A DNA stretch of 64,000 nucleotides from Pyxidicoccus caerfyrddinensis (lineage in GTDB: Bacteria; Myxococcota; Myxococcia; Myxococcales; Myxococcaceae), in assembly GCF_010894405.1 (NCBI RefSeq), contig NZ_JAAIYA010000020.1, positions 1-64,000 of the forward strand, given 5' to 3'. A model generated the notes under the pieces. The model did no database searches, was not told the origin of the DNA, and worked only from the letters and a program-made list of their open reading frames with translations. The translations under genes and the position numbers were made by a program. Below are positions 42,088 through 50,802 of this stretch, in pieces (within the stretch, counting starts at the first letter, position 1; each line of letters starts with the position of its first letter).

Positions 42088-44022
42088 ATGGCAATCCTGA
42101 GGACGTGGGCGGTAGCGGTCCTGGCGGTGTCGCTGTGGGCCTGCTCGAGCGACCTGGAGCCTTCTCCGCCGGATGCGGGTTCAGCGCCCATGCTCTCCGA
42201 GACGCCGCTGTGGGCGGCGGACGGAGACCCCACGCATGACGGTGGGTGCTTCGGGCGGTCCCTGGCGCTGGGTGACCTCAACGGTGATGGCCGCAAGGAC
42301 CTCGTCGTCACCGCGCCGCCCTGCAAGGCCACCGCCCTGGACCCGGGCCGCATCTCGGTGTTCGCGGGAGAGGACGTCTATTTCTCCCGGCAGGCTGTCA
42401 CCACGGAGTTGGCATGGCAGAACACCCATCCGCGCACCAACGGCAGCAACCTCTTCGTGAGCCTGGGCAACATCAACGGAGACGCCTTCGCGGATGTGCT
42501 CGTCAACGGCAGGTATGGCATTTCCATCTACGCGGGCCAGGAGGACCTGACGCGAGTCTTCTCCGCGCCGCTATTCCGGGTACCGGGCAATGGCTTGTTC
42601 CAGCCCGCGAAGCTCGTGGACCTGGATGGTGACGGGCTGCATGAGCTCGTGGGCGCGGACCTCAGCACGGGGCTGCTGTGGGTCTACCGCCGCGCTCCGG
42701 ATGGGACGTTCTCCATCGTGCGGACGCTCCCGGGCTCTTCCAGCCGCCAGGTGGGCGACACCAACCTGGATGGCGCCGAGGACCTGCTGGTGGCGGACAG
42801 GGAGGGACGCACCCTGCTCTACCTCGGCTGCAAGCCCGGCAGTGCGCTCGCCTGTGAAGGCCCGCTCACCGTGGAGCCGGTGTGGTCCATCCAGGCCGAG
42901 GGCGCGTATGCCCTTCCGGACCTGAGCGGCGATGGTCGTCCGGACCTGTTCCTGAGCGGCCTGGGCGGCGCGCTCCAGCTGCACCTGTCCCGTCCGGAGG
43001 GTGGCTTCGCGTCCACGCCGGTGTGGCAGTTGCTGGACGACGCCGCCTTCTTCGGCATTGGCTACCCCACCCTCGCGCTGGGGGATGTGACCGGGGATGG
43101 CCAGGACCGCGACTTCGTGATGGGGGCCGACGGGCGGCTCTACCTCTTCGCTCCGACGGAAGCGGTCTCCGGCCCCCTGAAGCCGGTGTGGGCCTGGCCC
43201 CGGGAGGACCGCTTGCTGCCGGCCAGCTTCGTGACCTTCACCGGAATGACGCCCGCGGCCGCGGGGGACCTGGATGGAGATGGGTACGACGACCTGGTGG
43301 TGGGGTTCGCTCCCACGGGGCATGGCGCGGCAACGGGGCGGGTGTGGGTGCTCGGCGGCGGCCGCGTGCCGGCCACCCCGGAGGCACCGCCCTTCCTGCC
43401 CGAGGCGAAGGCGTGCGGCCTGTCGGTGGACCCGGTGAACGGGAAGGCGGACCTCACGGTGGACGCGGACGTGCTCGCGCGGACGCTGTTCGTGGATCGG
43501 CGCACCTTCGCGGCGGAGGCCTGCGAGGTGCTCGAGGGGTGCGTGGCCTCCGGTGGCGCGCGGCGCCTGCTGCGCTTCAGCGCGTCCATCGTCAACCGGG
43601 GCACGGCGCCGGCCACCGTTCCGTCACCGACGGAGCGCCCGGACCTGTTCGTCTACGACGAGTGCCACCTGCATGACCACCTCGTCGGCTTCGCCAGCTA
43701 CACGCTGCGGGACGCGCGGGGAGACACCACCGCGGTGGGCCGCAAGCAGGGCTTCTATCTCGCCGACGCCACCCGCTACTGCACGGACGCGCCGCCCTAC
43801 ACCGACTACTCCCCGCGGATGGGAATCTCGCCGGGCGCCGCGGATGTCTACACCGCCGCGATACAGTGCCAGTGGCTGGATATCACCGACGTGGCGGACG
43901 GCGAGTACTCGCTCCAGGTGGGCGTGGACGAGCAGGACGTCATCGAGGAGGAGGACCTCCTCCCCAACCAGGTGACGCTCAAGGTCCGCCTGAGCGGTGA
44001 CGCGGTGACGGTGCTGCCGTAG
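42088..44022 (+). CDS. FG-GAP repeat lipoprotein with C-terminal lysyl oxidase domain
   Basis: A 644-residue predicted lipoprotein (MAILRTWAVAVLAVSLWAC). Residues about 45-420 are FG-GAP/VCBS-type beta-propeller repeats with Ca-binding loops (GDLNGDGRKDL, VDLDGDGLHEL, GDVTGDGQ, GDLDGDGYDDL). Residues about 435-644 are a lysyl oxidase domain, a copper/LTQ amine oxidase that deaminates peptidyl lysine. The copper ligands are His527, His529 and His531 in CHLHDH. Lys553 (GRKQGFYL) and Tyr588 (DVYTAAIQCQW) are exactly 35 residues apart, as are the lysine and tyrosine that form the lysyl-tyrosyl quinone in vertebrate enzymes. CQWLDITDV and the closing E-rich D-x-LPNQ segment also match. The start was chosen for the signal peptide; the ribosome site is weak. 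Confidence 0.88.
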   Translation: MAILRTWAVAVLAVSLWACSSDLEPSPPDAGSAPMLSETPLWAADGDPTHDGGCFGRSLALGDLNGDGRKDLVVTAPPCKATALDPGRISVFAGEDVYFSRQAVTTELAWQNTHPRTNGSNLFVSLGNINGDAFADVLVNGRYGISIYAGQEDLTRVFSAPLFRVPGNGLFQPAKLVDLDGDGLHELVGADLSTGLLWVYRRAPDGTFSIVRTLPGSSSRQVGDTNLDGAEDLLVADREGRTLLYLGCKPGSALACEGPLTVEPVWSIQAEGAYALPDLSGDGRPDLFLSGLGGALQLHLSRPEGGFASTPVWQLLDDAAFFGIGYPTLALGDVTGDGQDRDFVMGADGRLYLFAPTEAVSGPLKPVWAWPREDRLLPASFVTFTGMTPAAAGDLDGDGYDDLVVGFAPTGHGAATGRVWVLGGGRVPATPEAPPFLPEAKACGLSVDPVNGKADLTVDADVLARTLFVDRRTFAAEACEVLEGCVASGGARRLLRFSASIVNRGTAPATVPSPTERPDLFVYDECHLHDHLVGFASYTLRDARGDTTAVGRKQGFYLADATRYCTDAPPYTDYSPRMGISPGAADVYTAAIQCQWLDITDVADGEYSLQVGVDEQDVIEEEDLLPNQVTLKVRLSGDAVTVLP

Positions 44023-44065
44023 GCCCTCCCCATTCCGGAAGGGAGCACGGCCGCCGCTCGTCTCT

Positions 44066-44103
44066 GTCACCCCAGGGGCAACCCCTGGCGTCCCCTGGGT
44101 GAC
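44066..44103 (+). terminator. Hairpin after the lysyl oxidase gene
   Basis: GTCACCCCAGGGG (44066-44078) pairs with CCCCTGGGTGAC (44092-44103) apart from one bulged C. Located 44 nt past the stop. Confidence 0.6.
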
Positions 44104-44228
44104 GCGCCCCTCCTCCTGGAAGGCCGCTGATTTCCCGTTGGCACATGCGCACCTACCGGCGTGGGTCACGCGGAGCGGTGGCCGTGCGGAGCGCCTGCTC
44201 GTCGCGTCATCGGCCCGGGAGGCCTCGA

Positions 44229-45365
44229 ATGAAGCGTCAGCACGTCTCAGCCACGCGCTGGAGTGTCCGCTGGGGGGCCGCGTGGGTGGCGGCGGCACTC
44301 GTCGCGCTCGCCGGGTGCGCGCGGGAGGACGTGCCCGACGATGGCCTCCCGTCGGGGCGGGACGTCAACGCGGACACCCTGCGGCCCCTGGTGATTTTCG
44401 ACCATGACATGGACTTCGATGACGCCGCCGCGCTGGCGCACCTGGCCCGGCTCCACAAGGCCGGGCAGATAGATTTGCGGCTGGTGACTGTCACCAGCGC
44501 GGGCGCGGGGCTGCCGGGGCGCGCCATCCGTCACACGCGCTGCCTGCTCGAGCGGTTCGGGCTCGCCGACGTGCCCGTCGCGGACAGCCGTCGCGTGGGC
44601 GCCAACGCCTTCCCGGAGATATTGCGGCTGACCTTCGAGCAGGTGCTGACCGATGTGACACCGGGCTGCACCGCGAGCGAGGAGCCCTCCACGGTGCCCG
44701 CCGAGCAGGCCCTCATCAACGCGCTCGTCGGGTCGGAGCGGCCCGTCACGCTCATCGCCACGGGGCCGCTGACCAACGTCGCCGGGGCCATCGAGCTTCG
44801 CGCATCGCAGGGCGGCAAGTCGCTGGCCCCGAGCGTCTCACACGTGTTCGTGCAGGGCGGTGCCCTCCACGTGCCCGGTGGCCTGTGCTGCGGGCTGGAG
44901 ACGACGTTCGACCAGACGCAGACGTTCAATCCGTGGGCGGACCCGGCCGCGGCGCAGGCGACGCTCGACCATTTCCTGTTGACGGACATCGTCATGGTCG
45001 GCGCTGACGCGACCAACCACGTGCCCATCCGCACGGACTTCATCGCGCGGCTCGATGCCGAGGCCACCACGCCCGAGGCCGAGTTCGTCCGCGACGTGGC
45101 GAACCACCCGGTCATCACCTCCGCGGTGACCTCCGGCCTGCCCGTCTTCTGGTGGGACCCGCTTGCCACCGTCGCCGCCACGACGCTGGACATCGTCGAC
45201 TACGAGCTCGTGCGCATCGCCATCATCCAGAGCGGCCCCTCTTCCGGGCGCACGCTGGAGGTCGGCGCGCACCAGGGCGGCCGGCTGGTCCGGTTCGGCA
45301 TCTCGGCGAACCAGGCGCTCTTCGAGGACGCGTTCCTCAACGGGCTCAACACGCCGATTCCCTGA
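44229..45365 (+). CDS. Nucleoside hydrolase-family lipoprotein
   Basis: A 378-residue protein of the inosine-uridine nucleoside N-ribohydrolase family, which splits nucleosides to base and ribose. The Ca-binding Asp cluster is at residues 58-65 (DHDMDFDD, against the usual DTDPGxDD). It keeps the essential Asps but replaces the Thr-Asp-Pro-Gly stretch, which could alter specificity. Further family elements are LIATGPLTNVAGAIEL, VFVQGGALHVPGG, FNPWADPAAAQA and FWWDPLA. The start at 44229 gives a basic N-terminus, hydrophobic AAWVAAALVALAGC and a lipobox, so it is surface- or periplasm-anchored, unlike the usual cytoplasmic enzymes. That location suits scavenging of external nucleosides. Confidence 0.85.
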   Translation: MKRQHVSATRWSVRWGAAWVAAALVALAGCAREDVPDDGLPSGRDVNADTLRPLVIFDHDMDFDDAAALAHLARLHKAGQIDLRLVTVTSAGAGLPGRAIRHTRCLLERFGLADVPVADSRRVGANAFPEILRLTFEQVLTDVTPGCTASEEPSTVPAEQALINALVGSERPVTLIATGPLTNVAGAIELRASQGGKSLAPSVSHVFVQGGALHVPGGLCCGLETTFDQTQTFNPWADPAAAQATLDHFLLTDIVMVGADATNHVPIRTDFIARLDAEATTPEAEFVRDVANHPVITSAVTSGLPVFWWDPLATVAATTLDIVDYELVRIAIIQSGPSSGRTLEVGAHQGGRLVRFGISANQALFEDAFLNGLNTPIP

Positions 45366-45396
45366 GCGCCTCGGCGAGGGCACGCCCGGTTGCGCA

Positions 45397-46626
45397 TCAG
45401 GGGCCGGGAGAGAACAGGGCTCCATCCAGCAGGGTGGCTTCGCTGCCACGGCCGACGCCACCCCAGATGAACATCCTCGTCCCCAGCCATGCGGCGGTGT
45501 GATTCGAGCGGGCCTCGGGGGCGCTCCGGCGGCTCATCGGCGTCCAGGTGTTGGTGGCGGGGTTGTAGGCCGCGCCATCCTGACAAGCGCCAGACGAGTC
45601 ATCCGCGCACTGCTCCGCCGCGCCGCCCCAGATGAGCATCTCCTCGCCCGTCCAGACGGCCGAGTGCCCGGCGCGCGGAGTCGGCGCATTCGCTCCCGGG
45701 AGCGGAGTCCACGCATCCGTCTCGGGGTCATAGCGGGCTCCGTCGCCACACAGTCTCGGCTCTCCCGCTCCGTCGCGCGAGCAGCCCAGCCCGCCCCAGA
45801 CGATGAGCTCGCGGCCCGTCCAGACCGCCGTATGCGCCCACCGGGCCGCGGGCGCGCCCGTCTGCCCGAGCGGGCGCCACGTGTCCGTGTCCGGTGCGTA
45901 GGCGGCCCCATCTCCCAGCGCCACGTCCCGCCTGGCATCACCGCTGCCACCCCACACGAGCAATTCACGTCCGCTCCACGCCATCGAATGATAGCGGCGG
46001 GGCGACGGCGCACCCGACGCGGCCATGGGCGTCCAGACATTGGCCTCCAGTGAGTACCGGGCGCCATCCCCCAGGACCCGGTTGCTGGCGGGCTCCTCGC
46101 CACCCCACACCAGCATCCGCGCGCCCGTCCACACCGCGCCATGCCAGCCCCGGGGAGACGGCGCGCCCGCGGAGGCCAGTGGAGCCCAGGTGTCGGTGGC
46201 GGGGACGTAGGCCGCGCCATCTCCGCAGGGCGTGAGGAGGCTCGAGCCGCAGCCCACGCCGCCCCAGACGAGCATGCGCTGGCCCGTCCACACCGCCGAG
46301 TGCAGGTAGCGCGCGGCGGGAGCCTGGACGCCCGACAGCGGAGTCCAGGCATTGGCGGCGGCGCTGAAGCGCGCCCCCGTGCCGCACAGCCCCTGGCTGG
46401 TACAGAAGCCCAGCCCGCCCCAGACGAAGACGTCGTCTCCGCTGGCGACCAGGGTGTGGTGCAGCCCCGAGGCGGGGCTGTCCGCGAGCGCCACGGGCGC
46501 CCACGCGCCGAGCCCCCCGGAGTCGTTCGGGGGGCCTTCATCCGCACAACAGGCCAGCAGGCCGAAGAGGCACGCCGGCAGGAGGCGCACCTGAAAGAAG
46601 GAGCGGTTGTGTTTCAGGTGCGCCAT
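45397..46626 (-). CDS. Kelch-repeat (galactose-oxidase-like propeller) lipoprotein
   Basis: A 409-residue predicted lipoprotein (signal ending FGLLAC near residue 26) built of six to seven kelch-type repeats of 50-60 residues. Each repeat has a W-x-P/PLxxxGAPxxR start, a HSAVWTG turn and an MLVWGG strand. The chain closes into a beta-propeller for binding. It is distinct from the other kelch lipoproteins of this window in repeat length and Trp/Gly spacing. It is the last of three co-directional genes (16 nt after the HExxH gene) and probably binds the substrate or partner of that protein. Confidence 0.83.
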   Translation of the reverse strand: MAHLKHNRSFFQVRLLPACLFGLLACCADEGPPNDSGGLGAWAPVALADSPASGLHHTLVASGDDVFVWGGLGFCTSQGLCGTGARFSAAANAWTPLSGVQAPAARYLHSAVWTGQRMLVWGGVGCGSSLLTPCGDGAAYVPATDTWAPLASAGAPSPRGWHGAVWTGARMLVWGGEEPASNRVLGDGARYSLEANVWTPMAASGAPSPRRYHSMAWSGRELLVWGGSGDARRDVALGDGAAYAPDTDTWRPLGQTGAPAARWAHTAVWTGRELIVWGGLGCSRDGAGEPRLCGDGARYDPETDAWTPLPGANAPTPRAGHSAVWTGEEMLIWGGAAEQCADDSSGACQDGAAYNPATNTWTPMSRRSAPEARSNHTAAWLGTRMFIWGGVGRGSEATLLDGALFSPGP

Positions 46627-46641
46627 GGGTGGACCTTTCGG

Positions 46642-47505
46642 CTACCAGGGACGCGGGCTACCGCAGGTGTAGCCCGGGCCGTTGATGAAGCGTGTCACGG
46701 CGCGCGTGTTCGCATCCGCCGCCGCCGCCTGCCGCACGGTGGCGGGAACCCACCACTGCGGCTGGTCCGCCACGTCGCACAGGAACTCTACCTGCACCTG
46801 GTTGGGCGAGTGGAAGCGGCTGGCCGTGCCATTGTTCTCCCACATCGCGCCGAAGGCATAGGCGCCGATGCCGTGGAAGTAGAAGTAGTCGCAGCCGTTG
46901 ATGGTGCAGCCGCCCTGAGGCCCCGCGCGGTGGCCGCCCTGGTCGCCGTTGTTGATGCCGTACTTGTCGAAGTACGCGTGCCAGCCCTCGTGCATGAAGT
47001 CACCGCCGCGCGAGCCCGGATTCGCATTGGGATGGGTGCGGTTGTAGAGCGGGCACGCCGTGTCCACGCGGTCCGTGTCCCACGGCCAGAAGCGCGGGGT
47101 GAAGCGGCCGAAGATGCCGCCGTCGTCGGTGACGCCGTGGTACAGGCTGTCGTGGAAGTTGCTGCTGGCCGCCTCCGCCGTCGCCCGGTAGTCCACGGTG
47201 CCGTGGAAGGACTGGGCGCCATTGTCCGCCAGCCCGTACGTCACCAGGTACGCCGCGTTCCAGTGCTTGGGGAACTCGAGCGCCACGTTGCAGGCGTCGT
47301 TCCAGCCGCGGCTGCTCCAGTCGCCGGAGCGCAAGTCGTAGGCCTGGTACTGCCAGAGGTAGAAGTCCTGCCAGCAGCCATGCATGTTCCAGAGGTCCCG
47401 GTCCGCCTGGCTGGCGCCGGACTGGTCACACACGGCCAGCGCCTCGGAGGCAGCGCCCAGCGTGCACAGGGTGGAAACAAGGGCAATGCTTTGCTTGAAG
47501 TTCAT
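46642..47505 (-). CDS. Secreted HExxH (zincin-like) protein
   Basis: A 287-residue secreted protein with signal peptide MNFKQSIALVSTLCTLGAASEALA. It has an HExxH motif, HEGWH at residues 172-176, in the context DFMHEGWHAYFDKYG, which would supply two zinc His and the catalytic Glu of a zincin protease. A third ligand is not obvious; His and Asp residues occur downstream (FHGIGAYAFGAM, FHSPNQVQVEF). Trp and Tyr content is high (WNMHGCWQDFYLWQYQ) and Cys residues suggest disulfides. It is the middle gene of a three-gene run, 39 nt after the helical-repeat gene. Protease activity is predicted, not established. Confidence 0.72.
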   Translation of the reverse strand: MNFKQSIALVSTLCTLGAASEALAVCDQSGASQADRDLWNMHGCWQDFYLWQYQAYDLRSGDWSSRGWNDACNVALEFPKHWNAAYLVTYGLADNGAQSFHGTVDYRATAEAASSNFHDSLYHGVTDDGGIFGRFTPRFWPWDTDRVDTACPLYNRTHPNANPGSRGGDFMHEGWHAYFDKYGINNGDQGGHRAGPQGGCTINGCDYFYFHGIGAYAFGAMWENNGTASRFHSPNQVQVEFLCDVADQPQWWVPATVRQAAAADANTRAVTRFINGPGYTCGSPRPW

Positions 47506-47544
47506 GACGGTAGTCCTTTCGTCGTCCCTGGGAGCCCGAGGGGT

Positions 47545-48432
47545 CTAGTGGGCGGGAGGCGGCTCGTTGAACCGGTGGGGGTTCTGCTCCGCCGGGCGGG
47601 ACTGGCCAGACAGCTTCTCGGGCGCGGGCGGCAGGAGCTCCGGGTGGGCCTCCAGGTACGCGGCCAGCTTGCGGTTGAAGGTCTCCGCGCTCTCGCCGCT
47701 GACCCGGCGCACGCGCTCGAGCAGGAGCTGCTCGTCCTTGCGCACGTGCGGCGCCAGCGCGCGGCGGGCCTCGTCCGTGTCGCCGTGGTTCCACAGGTAC
47801 GCGCTGATGGCTTCGGCCCGGACGATTTTCGACGGGTGCCGGGCCGCCACGCGCAGCACCTCCGCATCCGCGTCACGCGTGCGCCGGTACGCCAGCCCGG
47901 CCACGGCCTTGGCCTGGAGCTGCGCCAGGGCGGTGGCTTCAAGGAGGTCTCCCTCGACGACGGTGCCCGTTGTGGGCAGCGGTTGCTGGATGAGGTCCCT
48001 GAGGAACTTCTCTCCCTCCGCGCTGCGCATCTCTCCCAGGATGGCGAGCGAGACGAGCGCGCGGCTGTGGTCCGACTCCTTCGCGGTGCGCGCCTCGTCG
48101 ATGACCGCGCGGACGATGTCCGGGTTGCTCGCGGCCGCGGCGATTTCCCGGCGCGCCGTCTCACGCTCGTCCGCGACGGACATGCCGGCCCAGTCGATGA
48201 AGGCCCGCGTGTTCTGCCGCGCCAGCTCTCCGCTGCCCACCAGCGCGGGCGGACGGTGCAGCTCCCTCGCCCGGAAGGCCGCGCTCGGAGCGCCCGCGGG
48301 CGGCTGCCGCGCCGACGGCGGCTCGGAGGCACTGCCGGACGGGCCGGCGGCGAATGCGGGCACGGAGCCCACCATCCCCAGGAGCGTGACGAACGCTCCC
48401 AGGCGTGGAGTACGCCTGTTGCTTCCCTTCAT
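47545..48432 (-). CDS. Exported helical-repeat protein
   Basis: A 295-residue exported protein. The start at 48432 follows GAGGGGAAG. The signal peptide ends near VPAFAA. After a Pro/Ser-rich linker the chain is almost fully helical (RETARREIAAAASNPDIVRAVI, ALVSLAILGEMRSAEGEKFLRDL, QAKAVAGLAYRRTRDADAEVLRVAARHP), with HEAT/ARM-like alternation of small and hydrophobic residues. A Pro-rich C-terminal tail follows. No enzyme motif is visible. It is the first gene of the run with the HExxH and kelch genes; a scaffold, inhibitor or chaperone for the putative protease is plausible but only inference. Confidence 0.68.
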   Translation of the reverse strand: MKGSNRRTPRLGAFVTLLGMVGSVPAFAAGPSGSASEPPSARQPPAGAPSAAFRARELHRPPALVGSGELARQNTRAFIDWAGMSVADERETARREIAAAASNPDIVRAVIDEARTAKESDHSRALVSLAILGEMRSAEGEKFLRDLIQQPLPTTGTVVEGDLLEATALAQLQAKAVAGLAYRRTRDADAEVLRVAARHPSKIVRAEAISAYLWNHGDTDEARRALAPHVRKDEQLLLERVRRVSGESAETFNRKLAAYLEAHPELLPPAPEKLSGQSRPAEQNPHRFNEPPPAH

Positions 48433-48640
48433 GTCTTCCCCCTCATTGAGGCCTGGCCGCGCGCTTCGGGCGCGAGCGAGGCACTGGCCAACGCCCATCG
48501 CGGACGGTGGGCCGGCTGCTCGAGGAGGAGGATGGGTGGACGGGATGAACGGGCGCTCTCCGCCGGCAAGCAGCGGGCAGGCGGACTCTACTCATCCACG
48601 TCCGGAGTGTTTCCGCGTGAGCGACAACTGCTTGTGAAAA

Positions 48641-48669
48641 GGCGCCTGTCTTTGGAGGACAGGCGCCTC
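48641..48669 (-). terminator. Strong terminator of the HhH lipoprotein gene
   Basis: A perfect 11-bp stem (AGGCGCCTGTC at 48641-48651, GACAGGCGCCT at 48659-48669), 7-nt loop, followed on the minus strand by TTTTC. Confidence 0.85.
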
Positions 48670-48683
48670 GAGGTCCTACGGGC

Positions 48684-49709
48684 TCACTCGCTCCAGTAGG
48701 TGTGCGTCATCACGCTGAAGCCATTCACCGTGTCGACGTAGATGGCGATGTTGTGGCCGCTCCACGGGTCATCCGCGTAGCTGAGGTAGCAGCCCTTGAA
48801 GGTGCGCCCCGCGGTCAGCGCGTCGAGGTTCGCCAGGCCGGCGGTGACGACGCCGCTGGAAATCTGGTTGTTGCGGTTGGCGAAGCTCACCGTGCCCAGG
48901 ACCTCGGCGCGCACCTCGGCGGCGTCGGCCAGGTTCGGCCGGACGGTCGCCGCGTACGGGGTGCTGGTCGGCTCGAGCCCGAAGCACTCCAGCTGATGGC
49001 CGTAGTGGTGCTGGGTGATGACGGTCTGCCACCAGTCGAAGTGGCGGGCCATCCGCGCGCCGTAGTCCGGCTGCGGCAGCGCGTTCACCGCGTTGATGAG
49101 CGCCTCCAGGGGCCGGCTCAGCGTGGCCGAGTTGCGGATGTTGCGCAGGCTCACGTCGCCGATGCCATAGACGTCCGAGATGGCCTGGGTCGAGGTGAAG
49201 GGACGCAGGCCGAGGAGGTTCGCGGCGCCGTTCCACGCATCCGGCAGGACGTCGTGCAGCTCCGAGTCGCTGATGGTGTTCACCAGGGACACGATGGCGG
49301 CGTCGTCATCCGCGGAGACGGCGAGCGTGTCCATGATGCCGACACAGCTGGGGCCGATGTAGCTCTGGGCGCGGGCGCCGCCCTCGATCTGCTCCAGGCG
49401 GGCAGGGCCCACGCCGCGGACCGAGGTGACCTGCGCCAGCGAAGCGAAGGGCGACACCGTGCGCGCGGCGACGAGGTTGCTGGCGACGTCGCTCGGCAGG
49501 TACGCGTCCAGCGTCTGGTAGGACGCACCGTTCACGAAGTTGAGGATGCCCTGGCACTCCGGGGCGACATCCACGTCCGTGGTGGTGAGCGGCGCCTGCT
49601 GGCTCTCGATAGAGGAGGACTCGGAGGGCTCGGAGGCGGGGGCGGATTCCACACCGCCGCAACCGGCGAACATGCTCACGGCGAGAAGGGCTGAGCCAAT
49701 ACGACGCAT
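48684..49709 (-). CDS. Lipoprotein with two helix-hairpin-helix motifs
   Basis: A 341-residue predicted lipoprotein (MRRIGSALLAVSMFAGC). Two ComEA-like helix-hairpin-helix motifs are visible: FASLAQVTSVRGVGPARLEQI at about residues 88-108 and FTSTQAISDVYGIGDVSLRNI at about 170-190. The GVGP and GIGD turns are typical of loops that bind the DNA backbone. The C-terminal 130 residues are an unrecognised domain with a His/Trp-rich start (ARHFDWWQTVITQHHYGHQL) and end (HTYWSE). An extracytoplasmic HhH protein could bind DNA during uptake or bind matrix DNA. A strong terminator follows and no competence gene is adjacent. Confidence 0.75.
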   Translation of the reverse strand: MRRIGSALLAVSMFAGCGGVESAPASEPSESSSIESQQAPLTTTDVDVAPECQGILNFVNGASYQTLDAYLPSDVASNLVAARTVSPFASLAQVTSVRGVGPARLEQIEGGARAQSYIGPSCVGIMDTLAVSADDDAAIVSLVNTISDSELHDVLPDAWNGAANLLGLRPFTSTQAISDVYGIGDVSLRNIRNSATLSRPLEALINAVNALPQPDYGARMARHFDWWQTVITQHHYGHQLECFGLEPTSTPYAATVRPNLADAAEVRAEVLGTVSFANRNNQISSGVVTAGLANLDALTAGRTFKGCYLSYADDPWSGHNIAIYVDTVNGFSVMTHTYWSE

Positions 49710-49832
49710 CAGGGACTCCTGGTTGGGGAACTGCGGGGGAGTTGTCTCAATACACCAATTTTCCCTGTCTCACCCGGCTCACTCATCTCCCGGTTCCAGT
49801 GATGTCACCGCTTCGTGATTTAATGTGCCCGT

Positions 49833-50687
49833 ATGGATACCTCCGTGACTCGGCGTCGTGGTCCGCTCCACGCCGCGCGCTGGTGGCTGGCGCTGCTGGC
49901 TTGCGGGCTGTCGGCGTGTGCCACCACCGCTGCCTCGGGCGTGGAGGCGCCCGTCGACTTCGCCTCGCGCTGCGACGCCGGTGACATTGGCGCCTGCATG
50001 ACGTGGGGCGCGCAGCTCCTCGCCGAGGGCCGACGGGAGGAAGCGGCGGCGGCCTACGGACGGGCCTGCCAGCGGGAGTACACGACGGCCTGTCTGACCG
50101 AGGGCCGGCTGCGGATGGAGCAGGGCGACCTGGACGGCGCCGAGCCGCCGCTGCGCAAGACGTACGACGCCAACCTGGAGGAGGGCGCCCTGGCGCTGGC
50201 GGACCTGCACGCGGCGCGGGGCGACGAGGTGGGCGCGGCACGCCTGCGCGAAGATGCGCTCTCCATCGACAAGTCCGTGGTGGAGGTCGTCCTGGGCTAC
50301 CGCTTCGCGATGGCGGGCGACAGTGGCGTGGCGCTGGACATCAATGTGCAGCCCATGGCGTTTCTCGCGCGGCGCCTCAACGTGGGCGTCAACATGACGG
50401 TGTCGACCGCCCGCGCGTCACGCGGGGAGCTGAACGGGTACGCCGGCTACCAGCACTTCATGACGGACTGGGCGGCGCCCTACGCGCGGTTGCTCACGGG
50501 CACCCAGCTGAACTCCCGGGGCGCGCGGTTCAACATCGGCGCGGAGGCGGGGCTGAAGCTCTTCGCCGGAGCGTTCGGACACCTGGGCGTCGGCGTGGGG
50601 ACCTCGTTCGTGGGCTCCATGTACACGTCGGTGGAGCTGGGCGTCGACTGGGTCGTCGCCCTGATGATTCTCGCCAACCTCCGCTGA
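49833..50687 (+). CDS. Lipoprotein with TPR/Sel1-like repeats and beta-barrel end
   Basis: A 284-residue predicted lipoprotein (basic N-terminus, LALLACGLSAC). Residues about 45-145 hold Sel1/TPR-like helices (GDIGACMTWGAQLLAEGRREEAAAAYGRAC, TACLTEGRLRMEQGDLDGAE). From about 150 onward it changes to amphipathic beta strands with aromatic girdles (VEVVLGYRFAM, LDINVQPMAFL, LNVGVNMTVSTA, GYAGYQHFMTDW, FNIGAEAGLKLFAGAFGHLG), consistent with an outer-membrane-like barrel or curved sheet. The function is unknown; the layout fits an envelope protein. It diverges from the HhH lipoprotein. Confidence 0.7.
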   Translation: MDTSVTRRRGPLHAARWWLALLACGLSACATTAASGVEAPVDFASRCDAGDIGACMTWGAQLLAEGRREEAAAAYGRACQREYTTACLTEGRLRMEQGDLDGAEPPLRKTYDANLEEGALALADLHAARGDEVGAARLREDALSIDKSVVEVVLGYRFAMAGDSGVALDINVQPMAFLARRLNVGVNMTVSTARASRGELNGYAGYQHFMTDWAAPYARLLTGTQLNSRGARFNIGAEAGLKLFAGAFGHLGVGVGTSFVGSMYTSVELGVDWVVALMILANLR

Positions 50688-50802
50688 AGGCTGACTTCGG
50701 CGGCGGGGCGGAAGACGCGCGCGAGAGAAGGTTTTCGGGGGTCGCCGTTCTCCCGTCGGTGAAGGGCTCATTCCGGGCTTTTCGCCCGAAAAGGAGCCCT
50801 GC

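Noticed and set aside
46141-48699. An 852-codon plus-strand open frame opposite the kelch/HExxH/helical-repeat genes
   Set aside because: Same artefact of GC skew: low-complexity Arg/Val/Ala translation, no ribosome site, and the three minus-strand genes have signal peptides and recognisable repeats.
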